Positions 49,375 to 62,999 of a stretch of 64,000 nucleotides of DNA are shown piece after piece; position 1 is the first letter of the stretch; every line of letters starts with the position of its first letter. The stretch is from Anoplopoma fimbria. Its lineage: Eukaryota > Chordata > Actinopteri > Perciformes > Anoplopomatidae. The DNA lies in the NCBI RefSeq assembly GCF_027596085.1, contig NC_072460.1, positions 8,163,231 to 8,227,230 of the forward strand. The letters are read 5' to 3'. Below the pieces are notes generated by a model. The model was not told where the DNA came from and searched no databases. It saw nothing but the letters and a program-made list of their open reading frames with translations. Made by a program: the position numbers and the translations under genes.

Positions 49375-49456
49375 CAGAAGAAGAAGAAGAAGAAGAAGAA
49401 GAAGAAGAAGAAGAAGAAGAAGAAGAAGAAGAAGAAGAAGAAGAAGAAGAAGAAGA
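49375..49456. repeat. (GAA)n microsatellite
   Basis: About 27 uninterrupted GAA/AGA triplets, a homopurine run of the kind able to form triplex DNA. The long Arg and Ser runs in open frames over it are repeat artefacts. Confidence 0.95.
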
Positions 49457-49611
49457 GGTCGATATAGCGCGTGTTTTGTGATGTGCACTTATCGTAAAAC
49501 AACCCTTGGACAAAGTGAGGCAGTGTTACTGCTGCTGTGCTTTTAGCTTTCTAGCAAGTACCCACCTTACCTCAGTGTCGTTATCACCCTACTTATTATG
49601 GATTCACAAAC

Positions 49612-49612
<1 letters not shown>

Positions 49613-49691
<79 letters not shown>
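49613..49691. repeat. (CA)n microsatellite
   Basis: About 39 uninterrupted CA units in intergenic DNA. Confidence 0.95.
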
Positions 49692-49693
<2 letters not shown>

Positions 49694-49941
49694 AAACCGC
49701 CCCTATAGTCTTTCCAATCAACACACTCGGTTTAGCTTTGGGAGAGATTGCGTGTTTGCATGCGAGTGTGTGTGCATGCCCAGGAGACTGAGTTATGAGC
49801 GTGAATGGAGTGAATGGTATTTGACCATGTGCATTGTGTTTTATGAGATGAGCAGGCTTTAATGACTCTGTCACCAGTAAATGGGCTCTGATTTGTAGCA
49901 CAGCTGTCGCTCCTCACTCTGATCAACTCAGGCCTTCTGGA

Positions 49942-49942
<1 letters not shown>

Positions 49943-50032
<90 letters not shown>
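49943..50032. repeat. (CA)n microsatellite
   Basis: About 45 uninterrupted CA units, only 250 bp from the preceding tract. Confidence 0.95.
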
Positions 50033-50034
<2 letters not shown>

Positions 50035-52900
50035 AAAACAAATGTTTCGCCCCATACCCCTCACCTAAACATCATATTAAAGCATACATACTCACAGTGC
50101 AGTTCATGTAGATTGGAATCTGGCACACACACTCCCATTAACATGTGTTGTCAATACAGAAGGTAATTGCAATCTAAAGTCTGGTCAGAGAGAAATTACA
50201 GCTACAGATGCAGGCAGCAGTCAGACATTAGATCACATATCCAATCAATGCACCTATTCCTCAGAGGTACCACTGATCTATAACATGGCATTGGTATTGT
50301 GGCTTTGATCCCATTTTTGTGGATCCAGAGTTATGTTTTTCATTAACACACATATGTAGGAGGGAGACTCTGGTTGGGGGCAATGTTGTGAGTTTCTCCT
50401 CAACCAAAGAACCAATTTTTACCATGCATAAACCCTGCTGAATTACTACATGTGGTTGTTTTGTATGAGTTCTATCTTCGGTGATGGAGCTTGTTCTCTG
50501 TCTGGCGGGATCAAGATAGCCAGATTTCTGATGGCTTTAGAGGTACAAGATTAAGATTAGGAGCATGTATATTACCTCTCAACACCTCTGAACATGCGGA
50601 CTACAGAGCTGGCAGATCGCAGCTAACAGTGCTAAAAGCGCCAACAGTACAAACTACGCAAATGTTTTGACAGAGCTAACCGTGGTTATCTGAGGAGGGC
50701 CGTTTGGTGAGTGCTATGCTTCCGCAACAACGCCGTTGGTCACGCTGATGTTTTCAGCCGTAAACGCCGTATGAGAGCAGCGCACCCCTTTACCAACAGC
50801 AAGATAAAATATTGAAAATAAGAAATCGATCTCGATTGATTCATTTTTTTTAATTCTTTTAGTTGTAAAATACATACAGCAAAACATTGCTTTTCTCCCA
50901 TGCTGTTTCTTTAAACTCCATCTACTGTAGTAAAATACTGACTAGAAGAAGGTAGCACGTCCACAATAGAATTCTGGACAGGATATAGCTGCATTGCTTC
51001 TATGTGTTGAAAGGTTTATGTCTGTTGAACGTCTGACCAGTGGTGTAGCGTTGCGCTTTAGTACAATGCTTCATCACTGCTGCACAGAGTAAAAAAAGCA
51101 CGATGTCACCAAGCAGCAACCTCCGGTTCTGCCGACTGAAGCCAATGCAGAAGTGTCTTCAAACTTGCATTCTCTATACTAACCAGCAGGGGGCGACTCC
51201 TCCATTTGTATAGAAGTCTATGAGAAAAGGACTACACTTCTCTATTGACTGTAAACATGAGTTTATGATCTCAATCTGTAGTGTCAAGTCTTCTTCAATA
51301 CAGCAGGATGTTCATTTAGTAAATTATGGTTAATTTAGAGTCAAATAGACCATAAAGTAGGGTATCTTTAGGGCGGGGCTACTGTGATTGACAGGTCACG
51401 GGCGATGCCAGAGCAGATAAGGTGTCTCTACAACACTCCTCGCATTCCAAATATAGTAACTTCTGTTCCTCGGTTGCAAAAAACCAACAAAATGGCGATG
51501 TCCGTAGTCCAATCCAATTGAAGGCTTCAAAACAGCACTCCACAAACCAATGACATGAGGTGACATCATGATGACTGTCCACTTCTTATAAATGCAGGCT
51601 GAGCCAGGTGCGAGGAGCCTACACACACTGTGTGTGCTTAGAGCAGAGAGACGGCACTCAGCAGTCTGCTGCTCTTTACTCCTGTACCAGTGCTGGCTAA
51701 ACTCAGCTTTTTGAAATGTCCATGCAGGCTGAATTTCAACGCCGGTGTTGTTATGTCGGTAGATACATTGACTTAAACCAAGTAAGAGTAGAAAAGCTAT
51801 GAGTAAAGAAAAAGTCAGCTAGGTGCTAGGCTAAATAATACTATGTTTAATGCCAAAGGCATTCAGGAAGTGCACTGATTTATGTTTCGTTTTTGTAATG
51901 TTTATGTACTGAGGTGGATCACACAGATACTGGTATTGATAGGATGATGCTTTTTATACTATGGTCTGACATCTGTTTTTACAGACCGCATGGTTGGGTG
52001 ACATCACAGTATAAAGAGAGATATATCCACTAATAGACATTAGGTAACACCGTTTCAATCGTGGTTCTCACGTAATGTCATGATATTGCATGACTTTGTG
52101 AGATCTTATGATCTCTTGAACCCAGCTGCCTGGCAAGGTAACGTGATTTGGGCAAACATGTAGAGTGAATCTGTAGATACAGAGCAAGAGGAGGCATCTA
52201 ACCAACACAAGACGAGGAAGAACTTTGGTGACATCACCAGATGTTTTCACACTGTAGGAAACTTTGACAGTATTTAGTCAACTATTGAAATGAAAGATGA
52301 GTGAAAAAATAAGTATTTTTTATTTTATTTTGGTATTTTCCGGAAGACTCATTTGTGAGATTTTTACAATTGTATTGACTGAAGGCAGGCTGGTATTTAT
52401 TTGCACCTGTTGAACTGTAAACACCTGTAATGATTGTTATCAGGATCCTCAAAGCTTCGGTTTTGACAGAATTCTAGTTTTACTGTTTTGAGTCCTCTGT
52501 TTTTAGCTCAAGCGTTGTCTCATGTGAGGCAGCTGTTTTTGTTTGTATGGCAGAAAATGATCAAATGTGATACAGTATGGTTATTTTAAAGCTTTTCTTA
52601 ACTGAATTTACAGAATAATTTCTGTATTGTGACTTATACCATAACTGTGATATATATATATACATACACCTTTAGATATTTTTTTCTCTGTGAACTTTAT
52701 AACTTCATTGCGAAATGTTGGAAACCTATTTACATCAGCTAGGTTATGATTCTTTGAACATGATTGGTATATTGTTAGTTTGGTTCTGCAGCATGGTCCC
52801 TGCTAAAAACTGTGACGCCATGGTGTTATTATAACTTCTCACCAGCAGATGTCACTGTTGCAGAGCATTTACTGACTTTTCCGCTGTGAGTTTTCAGCAT
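50033..52900. other. Gene-free stretch
   Basis: Besides dispersed repeat copy B (51131-51600) nothing is recognised. Open frames are short and lack known motifs. Confidence 0.5.
51131..51600 (+). repeat. Dispersed teleost repeat, copy B
   Basis: A longer copy of the family at 32224-32372, sharing CAGGGGGCGACTCCTC, TAGAAGTCTATGAGAAA and AACATGAGTTTATGATCTC, then continuing with AGTCAAATAGACCATAAAG and TGATTGACAGGTC and ending near GTCCACTTCTTATA. Confidence 0.7.
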
Positions 52901-52916
52901 TTTTCTCTCCAGCAGT

Positions 52917-52965
52917 CATCCCTCTCCTCTCCTCTCCTCTCCTCTCCTCTCCTCTCCTCTCTCCT
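52917..52965. repeat. (CCTCT)n microsatellite
   Basis: Eight to nine pentamer units, followed by a short (CTTCA)n run to about 52984. Confidence 0.9.
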
Positions 52966-53127
52966 CTTCACTTCACTTCACTGCATCAACTTCTAAACAT
53001 TCAAACGGTTGCATTGATCCAGCCATCCGTCTTGTTTACTCTGCAGACTCCCAGCTTACTGACAGTGTAACAGGTGTGCCCTTTTCATTTCAGGGAAATG
53101 TTCAATCGTATGACGATGTGTATGAAG

Positions 53128-53145
53128 AGTGTGTGTGTGAAGTGT

Positions 53146-53194
<49 letters not shown>
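53128..53194. repeat. Interrupted (TG)n microsatellite
   Basis: Short TG runs separated by single A insertions, then about 22 perfect units. Confidence 0.9.
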
Positions 53195-53197
<3 letters not shown>

Positions 53198-53479
53198 TCA
53201 CTGTCATCCCGAACATTATCAAGTTTGAGATGGTTTCTCATGTTATGCTCCCTCTCGGTATCGTGTCCTTTGTGTCTTTCACTCTCTTCTCTACCTTTCT
53301 GCTCATTTAGCCGGGAGCCGCAGCAGCAATTCCGCTCATGTATGCTGCACCTTGTTGACTTTCGCCTCATTAGAAGGCCAAATGAATATGACGAGTTGTG
53401 ACATTAGGCTACAGCTGGAACAAATGTGCCAGCCGCTCACTCTCCGGCCTGGCCAATTTCCCTCTCTCTCCATTTCTCA

Positions 53480-53483
<4 letters not shown>

Positions 53484-53547
<64 letters not shown>
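53484..53547. repeat. (CA)n microsatellite
   Basis: About 32 uninterrupted CA units. Confidence 0.95.
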
Positions 53548-53550
<3 letters not shown>

Positions 53551-53943
53551 GTGTGCCCACTTATTTTTCAGGGAAGGGCCTGGTGGGGTTGATGGGTTTG
53601 CAACAATATTGGAAATGTAGATGGGCCTCTGTTTTGAATTGGATTGCACGCTTTGATGCAGAGACAGATTGTAAACTGTGATTTTATTAAATCCTTCATT
53701 AGGATTCATCAGTGAGATTGGATCAGAAAAAGGTCACTGTGCAGATGCGCCCCCCCACCTCTCTCCTCTTTGCTCCACCCCCTTATACATGCCCTCCTCC
53801 CCTTTCTCTCTTGTTTACCCAGTCTTTCCTTCTCTCTGCCTCTCTCTCTCTTCTTCCACTCAGCAAAGCAAAGGGGACCCGCTCTCACCCTCCATCCCTC
53901 CCTGGTGCTCTCCTCTCTCTCTCTCTCCCCCTCTAGAGCCCTT

Positions 53944-54175
53944 GCCCGAAACAAATTTGCGATGAAAATGGGAAAAAATGATCATCATGGGCCTGCTAGA
54001 GAAACACAAGGTGAAAGTGACATTATCCCCCCCGCCCTGGACCCCCACCCTCCTCCTTTCAGCCATCTAGGCTGGCGCCAGTGGGGACGCCTGTGCCACA
54101 AATCATTTGTATACTCTCATTTCTGCGAGCGGCCCGCGATGTTGCTTACTGCTTAGCGAGCAGATGACTTTCAGA
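53944..54175. promoter_or_regulatory. Candidate conserved noncoding element
   Basis: A complex, non-repetitive block between low-complexity tracts, with words such as AAATTTGCGATGAAAATGGG and CACAAATCATTTGTATACTC. No long ORF fits a protein. Conservation cannot be seen from one sequence, so this is only a candidate. Confidence 0.25.
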
Positions 54176-54191
54176 AAGAGGAGTGAATTGG

Positions 54192-54250
54192 GAGGGAGGA
54201 GGGGGGGGGGGGGATGAGGAAAGAGGAGCAGGAGGAGGAGTATGGGGGGG
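54192..54250. repeat. G-rich low-complexity tract
   Basis: Contains runs of 13 and 8 consecutive G plus several GGAGG words on the plus strand, compatible with G-quadruplex formation. Confidence 0.7.
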
Positions 54251-54586
54251 GCAATTTGCCAGCGAGTACGTCTGTGGGAGTTGGATCTGAAATTGAGAGG
54301 GAAATTGTGCGCGCCATATGTCAAGTTCTGCAAAGGAGGTTTTCATTGTGCTCCTATATTGTGTGTGTTTGTGTGTGTGTATATATTATGTGTGTGTATG
54401 TGTCTTCTGTTTCAGAATGAAGCATCTGGGTTGTTTATTGAATCACCTTCGCCATTGTCTGCATTCCCTGCTATTATCACTGAAAGAGCTGCAGCCCACC
54501 ACCTCCCCCTTAACAACTAGGAAATGGGAAATGTGGCTCATATATTGTCTGTAGCTAGTGTTTGGTCATCTTTGTCTCTCTCACAT

Positions 54587-54588
<2 letters not shown>

Positions 54589-54662
<74 letters not shown>
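54589..54662. repeat. (CA)n microsatellite
   Basis: About 37 uninterrupted CA units. Confidence 0.95.
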
Positions 54663-54666
<4 letters not shown>

Positions 54667-54801
54667 CCCCCACCCCTGCCCAGTGTGAGACATCATGATT
54701 CTTCTGGTACACTGAATACATTCTCCATGCAGTCTGAGCATTTGTCTGTGCAGGCAAACATGTGACATTACCAGGAAAGGAGTATTATTTCACCTCTAAA
54801 A

Positions 54802-54904
<103 letters not shown>

Positions 54905-55042
54905 CCTGAATCCCCAGGTTCATAAAACAACCATAAACACATCTATAAGTGCATGCATGCACGCACAGATGCACGTTCACCTTCATGTGCACACAAACAC
55001 TCTACATGCTTGTGTGCCTCCTCACCCCCATACTCGCATAAA

Positions 55043-55045
<3 letters not shown>

Positions 55046-55122
<77 letters not shown>
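55046..55122. repeat. (CA)n microsatellite
   Basis: About 38 uninterrupted CA units, followed to 55280 by further degenerate CA- and TA-rich sequence. Confidence 0.95.
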
Positions 55123-55124
<2 letters not shown>

Positions 55125-55835
55125 TCCTCACATTAACACGTAAATATGCGCATACACACGCTCATACACACATCACCTTCCTGCATACAAACATAAACAC
55201 TCTTTCACCGTCTCTCTCTCTATCACCCCAGCACACCCATCCACCCACACATATATATATATATATACACACACACACACCCCCAGTCAGGTTCATGTGG
55301 AGTAAATATAGAGCGGAGACACTGTGGCACAGTGACCTGCAGAGGAACCCACACACTCTGCCTGCTAGTTCCACAGGGCCCCGTGCTTTCAGGAAAGCCA
55401 TGCAGTATTCATGGCTCAGTCACAGGGTTCCACGAGGCAGGATGGTAGACGCAGCATACCGGGTGGAAGTGCGCTGCAAGCGGCTCAGGCGGGCTCTGTT
55501 GGTGTTACACAATATGCATCTTAGGTCCGCTGTGGCTTTTTGTGTTTGCTGCATGATCTGTGAAGTGGAACGTCTTCCTTTCCCAAAGTGTCTTTCTATT
55601 TCATATTTGAGAATTGTGATTCTGTTTTTTTCTTTTTTTCTTTGTAAGGCTGTGTCTTATTATGCTGTTAGACGTCTGCACGTGTCCGTGTGACTGCCCG
55701 TTTCATGCGCATGTGTGGTCTGGTGTTTGTATGTGTATGCTTTACGCTCCACTTCCTGCTTTGATAAATAGGTCCATTCCTCATTATTACCCCAAAGGCT
55801 GTCTGAGTTGGGATTCTCTTAAATACACACACATA

Positions 55836-55839
<4 letters not shown>

Positions 55840-55919
<80 letters not shown>
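55840..55919. repeat. (CA)n microsatellite
   Basis: About 40 uninterrupted CA units. Confidence 0.95.
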
Positions 55920-55923
<4 letters not shown>

Positions 55924-56589
55924 GAGGGAGCTCCCTGTGACCCACATTCATCAGATCCAACCCTGTCGGGCCTCCAGGGAGCTTCGGAGTGTCGTGCCCC
56001 AGGCATGATGCACCGTGGCAGGGATTCAAAGACATGCAGCCCCTGAACCCTGGTGATTCCGTCCAGAGGAACATGCTCAGTTTAAGCTCTGAACTCACTC
56101 TTAAAGTATAGGTTAACATTTTTCAAGTCTATCAAGTTTAGTTAAAGTTAAGCTGACACTTAGAAGTGTGAGTTGGACAAGTCAGCTGAATATCCTCCGA
56201 ACTAACTGGTTTTTTTATTGCAAAGTTTGTTCAATGTTTGGTGAACATCATGAAAAGAGTTTGTTGTCATTCTAGCAGCTCTGTGAGGTTGTACTAAGGC
56301 CGGCGGTGCTTTAAGCTTAATGCTAAGGTCAGCACGCTAATGTACTCACAGTGCTAACATGCTCATTTTTGGCAGGTACGTATGTTCATAGTTTTATCAT
56401 ATTAGTTTCAAGCAGTAGCATGCTAGTATTAGCAATGAACACAAAGTACAGCTGAGGATGTTGAAAGTAATTAATTTCGCAGGTATCTGGTCATAAATCC
56501 CTTTGTTGGACAGAACGTTTTGACCTGATAATGGCTCCAATTGAAAGGTCAGGGATCACCAAAGTACAATACACACTGAAGCAGGCATG

Positions 56590-56965
56590 GATATGTGTAC
56601 CAAATTCCTGTTCAGCTCCAGAACAGTTTCCTTGCTTAACCAGAACTATAAAACTCAACTGTTTGAGTCTGTTCCTAACTTTCTTCATGGATTTGATTTT
56701 GCACCATTCATCATCTTTCTGAAGAAGACAGACATTTAATAGTTAAACCTCTGCAAGTGTAAATTAAAAGTTAATACTGGATCACAGTTTCAAATTGGAG
56801 CTCAAATTTTTGATGGTTAAATTTAATCTAGGTTTAGACTAAAAAGTAAACTGACATTTAAAGAGAAGTTTAATTTTTTTTCCATTTTGAATTAGTTTTA
56901 AAATGTGCAACATGATTTAAGTTAAACTATTTAATTGAAGTTAAACCATGATTTAATTTCATGGC
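56590..56965. repeat. Interspersed repeat, copy 2 of the tmed4-intron family
   Basis: Matches 11570-11790 in order: CCTGTTCAGCTCCAGAA, AGTTTCCTTGCT, CACAGTTT and a run around CATGATTTAA. Moderately diverged. Confidence 0.45.
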
Positions 56966-59590
56966 AATCCATCCAAAAGTTGTTGAGGTATGAATGTCTG
57001 TTAATGAATGAATGAATGAATATATATTACTGTATGCAACAGTTTGAAGTTAAATACAAGTAATTTACATGACTCTTAAGGTGTTTTTTAGACTGAAATA
57101 GTACAAGGATAAAGATTTTAAGATCATTTTTGTTCACGTTCATTAGATAGTTGACAGCGAGGAGCGTTTGGGTGTTAGGGTGTTTATGATATAAGACAAA
57201 ACCAACTTATTATCCTAACGTGCCAGCAATAAAGAGGCCCGCAGCTTTTTAAAGCCCAGTCAGCAAAACGCAGACGCCTTTCTTCGAAAAAAAAAAAAAG
57301 AAATAGACTACTCAAGCATAACTAGCACAGACACAAATCATTGAAATGCAGTTTTATGTTAAGGAAGTTTCATTTTTTACCAAGATGAGAGATAATGGAT
57401 GTGTTTGTACGAACAGTCTTCTCTTTATGAAATGCTGTTTCCGAACTTTCCCAAAGTCTCAGTCAAAGCACAAAATGTGTTTATGTCCTCATTGTGGATG
57501 TGAAACACGTCTCCGACCAGCACACAGTGTTTTAACTGCCGCTTTGTAGGAGCTCAGGTGTCACACAAAGTTGTCTTGTTCTGCAACAGAGCGCTACTTG
57601 TGACGAACTGCAAACTTTTCAACCAAGTTGGAGAATAGGCACTTTGATACTTGAGTCTTTTAGTTTGCTGCCTTCCTTTCTCAGACCAGGTGGGCGCCAT
57701 TGAGAGGGAAATCTCCTCTTGGAGGCTGTAAGTTTGGGGTTGTAACTCATGAACGGGTTGACTTTGAAAACACACAGGCTGCAAAGTGAGTGAGTTTTGG
57801 AGACACTGAGCTCCTTTGCGGTTGCGTTCTTCAGCCCTCATGAATAATTCGGCAGCACCGCTTGTCACTGTCGTTGTTGTTGTTGTTGTCGGCTGTGGTG
57901 TCACTCCTGTCTGAGAGAGACGGAGGAGACAGAGGACTCTTTACTCTTCGGTCTCCTCTGCACTTCCTCTTTCATTCACAGGGGGAGGAAGCAGCAGGGC
58001 TGTGTGCTCTGTGTCTGTATGAGGCAGAGAGAGAGAATCATGGCTGCCTGTCTGGCATAATGGCCTGTTTGTGCCCCAGTAATGGTTTGTAGGAAGGAGG
58101 AGAGGGAGGAAAGAGGGGTGTAGAAAAACCTGTCTACTTGTTTCTCTATCTGCATGTGTTGATATTTCAGCAGTTTTACAGGAATAGTTTGACACTTGTA
58201 AATACATCTATTCACTTTCTCCCTGAGAGTTAGGTGAGAAGATTGATACCACACTGATAGAGTGAATATGAAGCTAGAACCAGCAGCCTGACATTAGGAA
58301 ACGTTTGTGGATCAGTACATGTTTGGGTTTTTTTGCATTATGAATATGAATATCAGCTTTATTGGTCATGTACATCCATAGACACGTATATACACGAAAT
58401 TTCCCTTCTGCATTTAACCCAGTGGGATGCTAAGAAGCGCCCGGAGAGCAACTTGGGGTTAGGTGTCATACTCAAGGACACCTCAGCATGTTGCGCTCTA
58501 CCTCGTGAGCCACAGCCGCCCCATTATCTGGCTGACTGAGAAGGGACGGCCTTTCAATGCAGCCATTTTTGTATCTACTGCAACAGTCATCTGTGTATAA
58601 GATTAAAAAAATAAAGGAGACAAAGGCAGAGTTCGTTGGATGAGAAGAGACGTACCAATACCACTTTTTCCTTCTTGATTCCGATAACTAGCAGAGCTAG
58701 CGAAAACAGATATATTGCCAGTAACTTTTTCACCACGGTCCCAGAACATTATGCCTGTGTAACATTACAAGTTAAGCTGTCCATCATTGTCAATGTACAC
58801 GCGTTGAAAGAAGTAGTAAGCAACTTCAGTGCAGAAACTAAGCTGAGTACTGCGCGGGTCCAGGGCGGTTTGTGTTAATTAATTTTATTAAAAGACTGAA
58901 ATACTTTTTGGAATTTGATTAACAGATGTTATATTGGTAAGAAATTATTATTTTCAGTCCATCTAAAGTCCACATGGCTACAGCATGTGTTATTGTTAGT
59001 GCCTGAGGTAAAAAAAACAGGACCTTCAATCAATTCTATAGATTTTGATGACTTTACATTCACCCTTAGGATGTTGTTAATATATTTCTGCTCTTTTTGA
59101 ATGCGGCTACTTGTTTAAGGATAGGATGCTGCCGTAGGTGTTGATGTTCCATCTCTATTTGGGTCTGTGGGGGTCGTCCACACTCTGGATCTGGTCTCAT
59201 TATAGTTCAGGTCTCTTTGGAATGTGCATCAGGTTCTGGTAATTTTTCCACTGTTGTGTCTGTTTTGGGTCAGATCCCTTATATCGGACCACCTCGACTA
59301 CAAAGCACCGAATTGTGAATACTCCATATTTGCTATTTGATAAATTTGCAATTCTTTAAAAAATTATTATCATTATTGGTTTTAGTCTGTGGAATTAATT
59401 GCCCTACAAAGTAAATTTAATCCATTTAGATTTACGTCAATACCACAGAGTACTTTTCAAACACTATGGTACTTTCCAAGTACACCTCTGAAACACAATG
59501 CAGGACGAAATGAATGAGCGTAGAGAGGAGGGTGATGGAATGTATATGTAAGTGTGTGTTTGTGTGTGTGCGGGATGGGGGGGAGTGGGG
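56966..59590. other. Gene-free stretch
   Basis: No gene recognised. It includes the interspersed repeat at 58338-58522; the rest shows no protein motif and only short open frames. Confidence 0.5.
58338..58522 (+). repeat. Teleost interspersed repeat
   Basis: Reads TGAATATGAATATCAGCTTT, then TTTCCCTTCTGCATTTAACC, CTCAAGGACACCTCAGCATG and GAGCCACAGCCGCCCC, the usual order of a very common fish repeat. The head is shared with 38634-38670. Confidence 0.7.
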
Positions 59591-59595
59591 GTTCT

Positions 59596-59613
59596 CTATT
59601 TGCATGCAAATAG
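59596..59613. promoter_or_regulatory. 18-bp palindrome made of two overlapping POU octamers
   Basis: CTATTTGCATGCAAATAG is a perfect palindrome in which ATTTGCAT and ATGCAAAT (the octamer in both directions) overlap by two bases. About 45 bp downstream an inverted SOX-like pair, ACAAAG and CATTGT, is separated by two bases. This fits a POU/SOX-bound enhancer, by inference. Confidence 0.4.
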
Positions 59614-59756
59614 CGAAACGCACCAGTCCTCTGCAGGGATGACAAAGAGCATTGTGGGATTGCTTGGGCTTGTTTGTCACCCATCAGGGCAGAGGAGGAG
59701 AGGACGGTGGTCAGCATGGTCCACAGAAACAACGTGAGAGAGAGAGAGGATGGACA

Positions 59757-59767
59757 CAGAGAGAGAG

Positions 59768-59806
<39 letters not shown>
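59757..59806. repeat. (GA)n microsatellite
   Basis: About 25 GA units with one AAA interruption near the start. Confidence 0.9.
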
Positions 59807-59809
<3 letters not shown>

Positions 59810-61980
59810 TGGCAAATGGGTTCTTCATCTTCAACAACAAAACACAAATCAAGGACAAAGGATAGACAGTGAGCTTCCAGGCCTCACTCTCCCCCTCACT
59901 CCACGTCTTCCCTCCATCCCGTCCATATCTTCCCCCCATCTCTCTGTGCACTTTGCCTTCCATCCTACGCGATTTCCCATAACTCTGTTTTACACCCCCA
60001 CCCCCCCTTCTCCCCTTTTCTCTTTCTGTCTCTTTTCGATTTCCCTGGTGGACTCTTACAGTAAACTGCCTGTGTAATTTAAATGCGGTGCCTTCCTTTT
60101 CAAATGGATGGCGTGCAGGACATGAGGAGGGAGAAGAGAAAGGGGAGGGGAAGCAATGAATCCCATTATCACATCTATGTAGAAGGCTTAGAGCACAGAG
60201 GCATCAGTGAGCCAAATACACCAACTTGGATTTGTGTTGTCAAACCTACAGAAACATTTTGAGGGTCTTATAAGGATTTAAAGTTTTAAGTCTCTGCCTG
60301 TTCATTCCTGTGTTGCATGCTTTTTTGTCGTCCTGCGTTTATCCATTTGAAGTCACAGGGAAACAGAAGTAAGAGAGTTACAGCGGTGTCCAGTTACGAG
60401 AGGGATCGAAATCAAATCCTTCACATTTGATTGGACCTCTGAAATGTGGGCGTGCTTACACTGGGGCTCCACACACCTCCCTTGTTAAAAGTTTCAGATT
60501 GATGGATGGATGTGATTACTGATTGAAATAGTTGGTACTATAGCTTACATGAGCACACGTCATATTTTGTCTTCACAGGAAGAAAAGCTGATTGGATTTT
60601 GAAACAAAAATATGAATAGATAGATTTTCTTTTTACTTTTTTTGCATATATTGTTAGAAAGCTTAACAATACAACCAGTGATGCGATCTTAAAGGATAAA
60701 AAGGCTTTTTTTTTTTTTTTTTAATCTCAACTTTATATTTGTGTGTTAGTGTGTTTATCCAGGCCTGAGGCTCTCATCCTGACAGTAATATGTTACCTTG
60801 GTTTCCTCTCCAAACTGATCCCATGTCCTAAGAGACACTTCTTACGCACAAGCACATACGCACACACACTGCTGAAATATCAAGCACTGCCATGTCTGGA
60901 TCACATATGACACAACAATCCATTGTGTCAGGATTCAAGTAATGCGTTTGTGTCCGGTAAGCCAGAGGACCAATCAGGTCCTACCAATCAATCCCTTAAA
61001 GCTACAAAACAGAGTCCTATGAGGAGCTACTGGCAGAAAGGGGAGTGGCTTAGGTGTGTGACGACACAGAGAGGAGACCGTTTGTTCTAAACAACGGTGG
61101 CTCCTTAAGAGGTTAGCGTAGATGCTGAAAAAGCATCCATTCTATTAAAACTGAAGAGAATTTCTTTATTAAAAAAAGAGTAAAGAACAACACTGAAGGC
61201 TTTTCTAGACTGAAAAGATGTCTTTGTTCTTCTCCCAAATCAGGTTTGATGACAAATGGTTCATCCAATCACCTGCCAATAACCTGCCCTTTTCCAAACA
61301 CTTTACAATGACGGCTTCTTAGATGGTTCTGTGTAACGAACCAACTGGTGGTCCAGGTTATATGTTCAGAAGATGAATGAACAAATATTCCTACTGAACT
61401 GTCTACACTGAATCACCATTGTTACTGAACAACAGATTGAACGTTCTAATGACCTGAAGACAGCAGGAATGCTACAGTTGGTATGAACTGAGATGCGTTC
61501 ACTTACTGTTGTGCGTACTGAACTACATTTGAATGGTGATGCATTCAATGGCACTGTGTCTACACAGGAAGTATTAAGGCACATTATTGAGTTGTATGTC
61601 ACCCGTGTTTTGGCAGCTGTCAGAGCTCAATACAGAACCACAGTAGTTCCACTTCTAGAGCAGAAGTAAATAGACTAGGAACTTTGAAATACGCCTAAGG
61701 CTGCCTTTACGAGCCTGAAAGGAGAGCTGCTACTCTGCCTGTGTAGACAGCTAGATTGAGTAAAACAGAAGCATATTTGTTTCATGTAAAACGCGGCTGA
61801 AACGCCTCCTGTGAAACCATGCTGTATCTGTTGTGCACACTGAAGAGCTGTGATTGCATTTCCTTAGGGAAGAAAAAAAGTTAATGAAATACATAGTCAG
61901 TGAATCGATACAGTAAATTGATCTAATGAAGTCACACATTGTGCAAATACTCTTGGTGTTAATCGGGGGTTCCGTCCAAT

Positions 61981-61982
<2 letters not shown>

Positions 61983-62067
<85 letters not shown>
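61983..62067. repeat. (CA)n microsatellite
   Basis: About 42 uninterrupted CA units. Confidence 0.95.
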
Positions 62068-62069
<2 letters not shown>

Positions 62070-62678
62070 TGTACACACATCACTTGGGCTTATATCGTTA
62101 ACAATAAGGTTGCTCACACAACTATACAACGCAGCAGCTACGCCCTGCAACAGAATCACCCAGCACAATCCTCTCTCATTACCCTGACACACTCGAACTC
62201 GACACACACACCTTGGCTCGGCTTCTTCTAGTTGCCATCCTGGTATCCAAGAAGAGAAGAGAGAACGTGCTGCTTTAATCCAGGTCCTCATGAATGGCAC
62301 TGGATTATATATTGTCCAAAAGGTGTCCGTTAGGTCCACAAACACATGAGAAGACAGGCTCCCTTCGAGCAACCTGTTGCGTCTCGAATAATGAAAATTA
62401 CTGGGCATGAGTAAGCTTTTAATATACTTTTTAACTGATTTTAGCTGCGAGTGACAAATAATTGTTTTGTGATTTTAGAGACCATCTGAAATTTTGCAAT
62501 TGAGGCTTTCAGGGGGTCTGAAGTGTCAATCAAAGGGTCAGTATATCACTGAATTTAACCATCTGATTTGAACAGAAGTGAATGTGTTTGCATAAGTTTG
62601 TTATAAGTGAGTATAAGTAGTATAGTCCACAGCATGATTTACTATTGCTCTTCCTGGCCTTAAAGACATTATTAAGGG

Positions 62679-62878
<200 letters not shown>

Positions 62879-62999
62879 TGGAGTCAGCGACCCCTCTCCC
62901 ATTATTGATCTGGATTCCCTATCTTGTTTCTCTGCATCTGTTTTCCTTTGCGTCTGTTTTCTCTTTGACGTAAATGATGCCAGTCAATAGCACACATCG

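Noticed and set aside
49208..49546. Poly-Ser and poly-Arg open frames
   Set aside because: They come from the (GAA)n run and have no flanking protein-like sequence.
59457..59963. Minus-strand 168-codon frame
   Set aside because: The middle is Leu-Ser from the (GA)n tract and the rest has no motif, while the region contains regulatory-looking palindromes.
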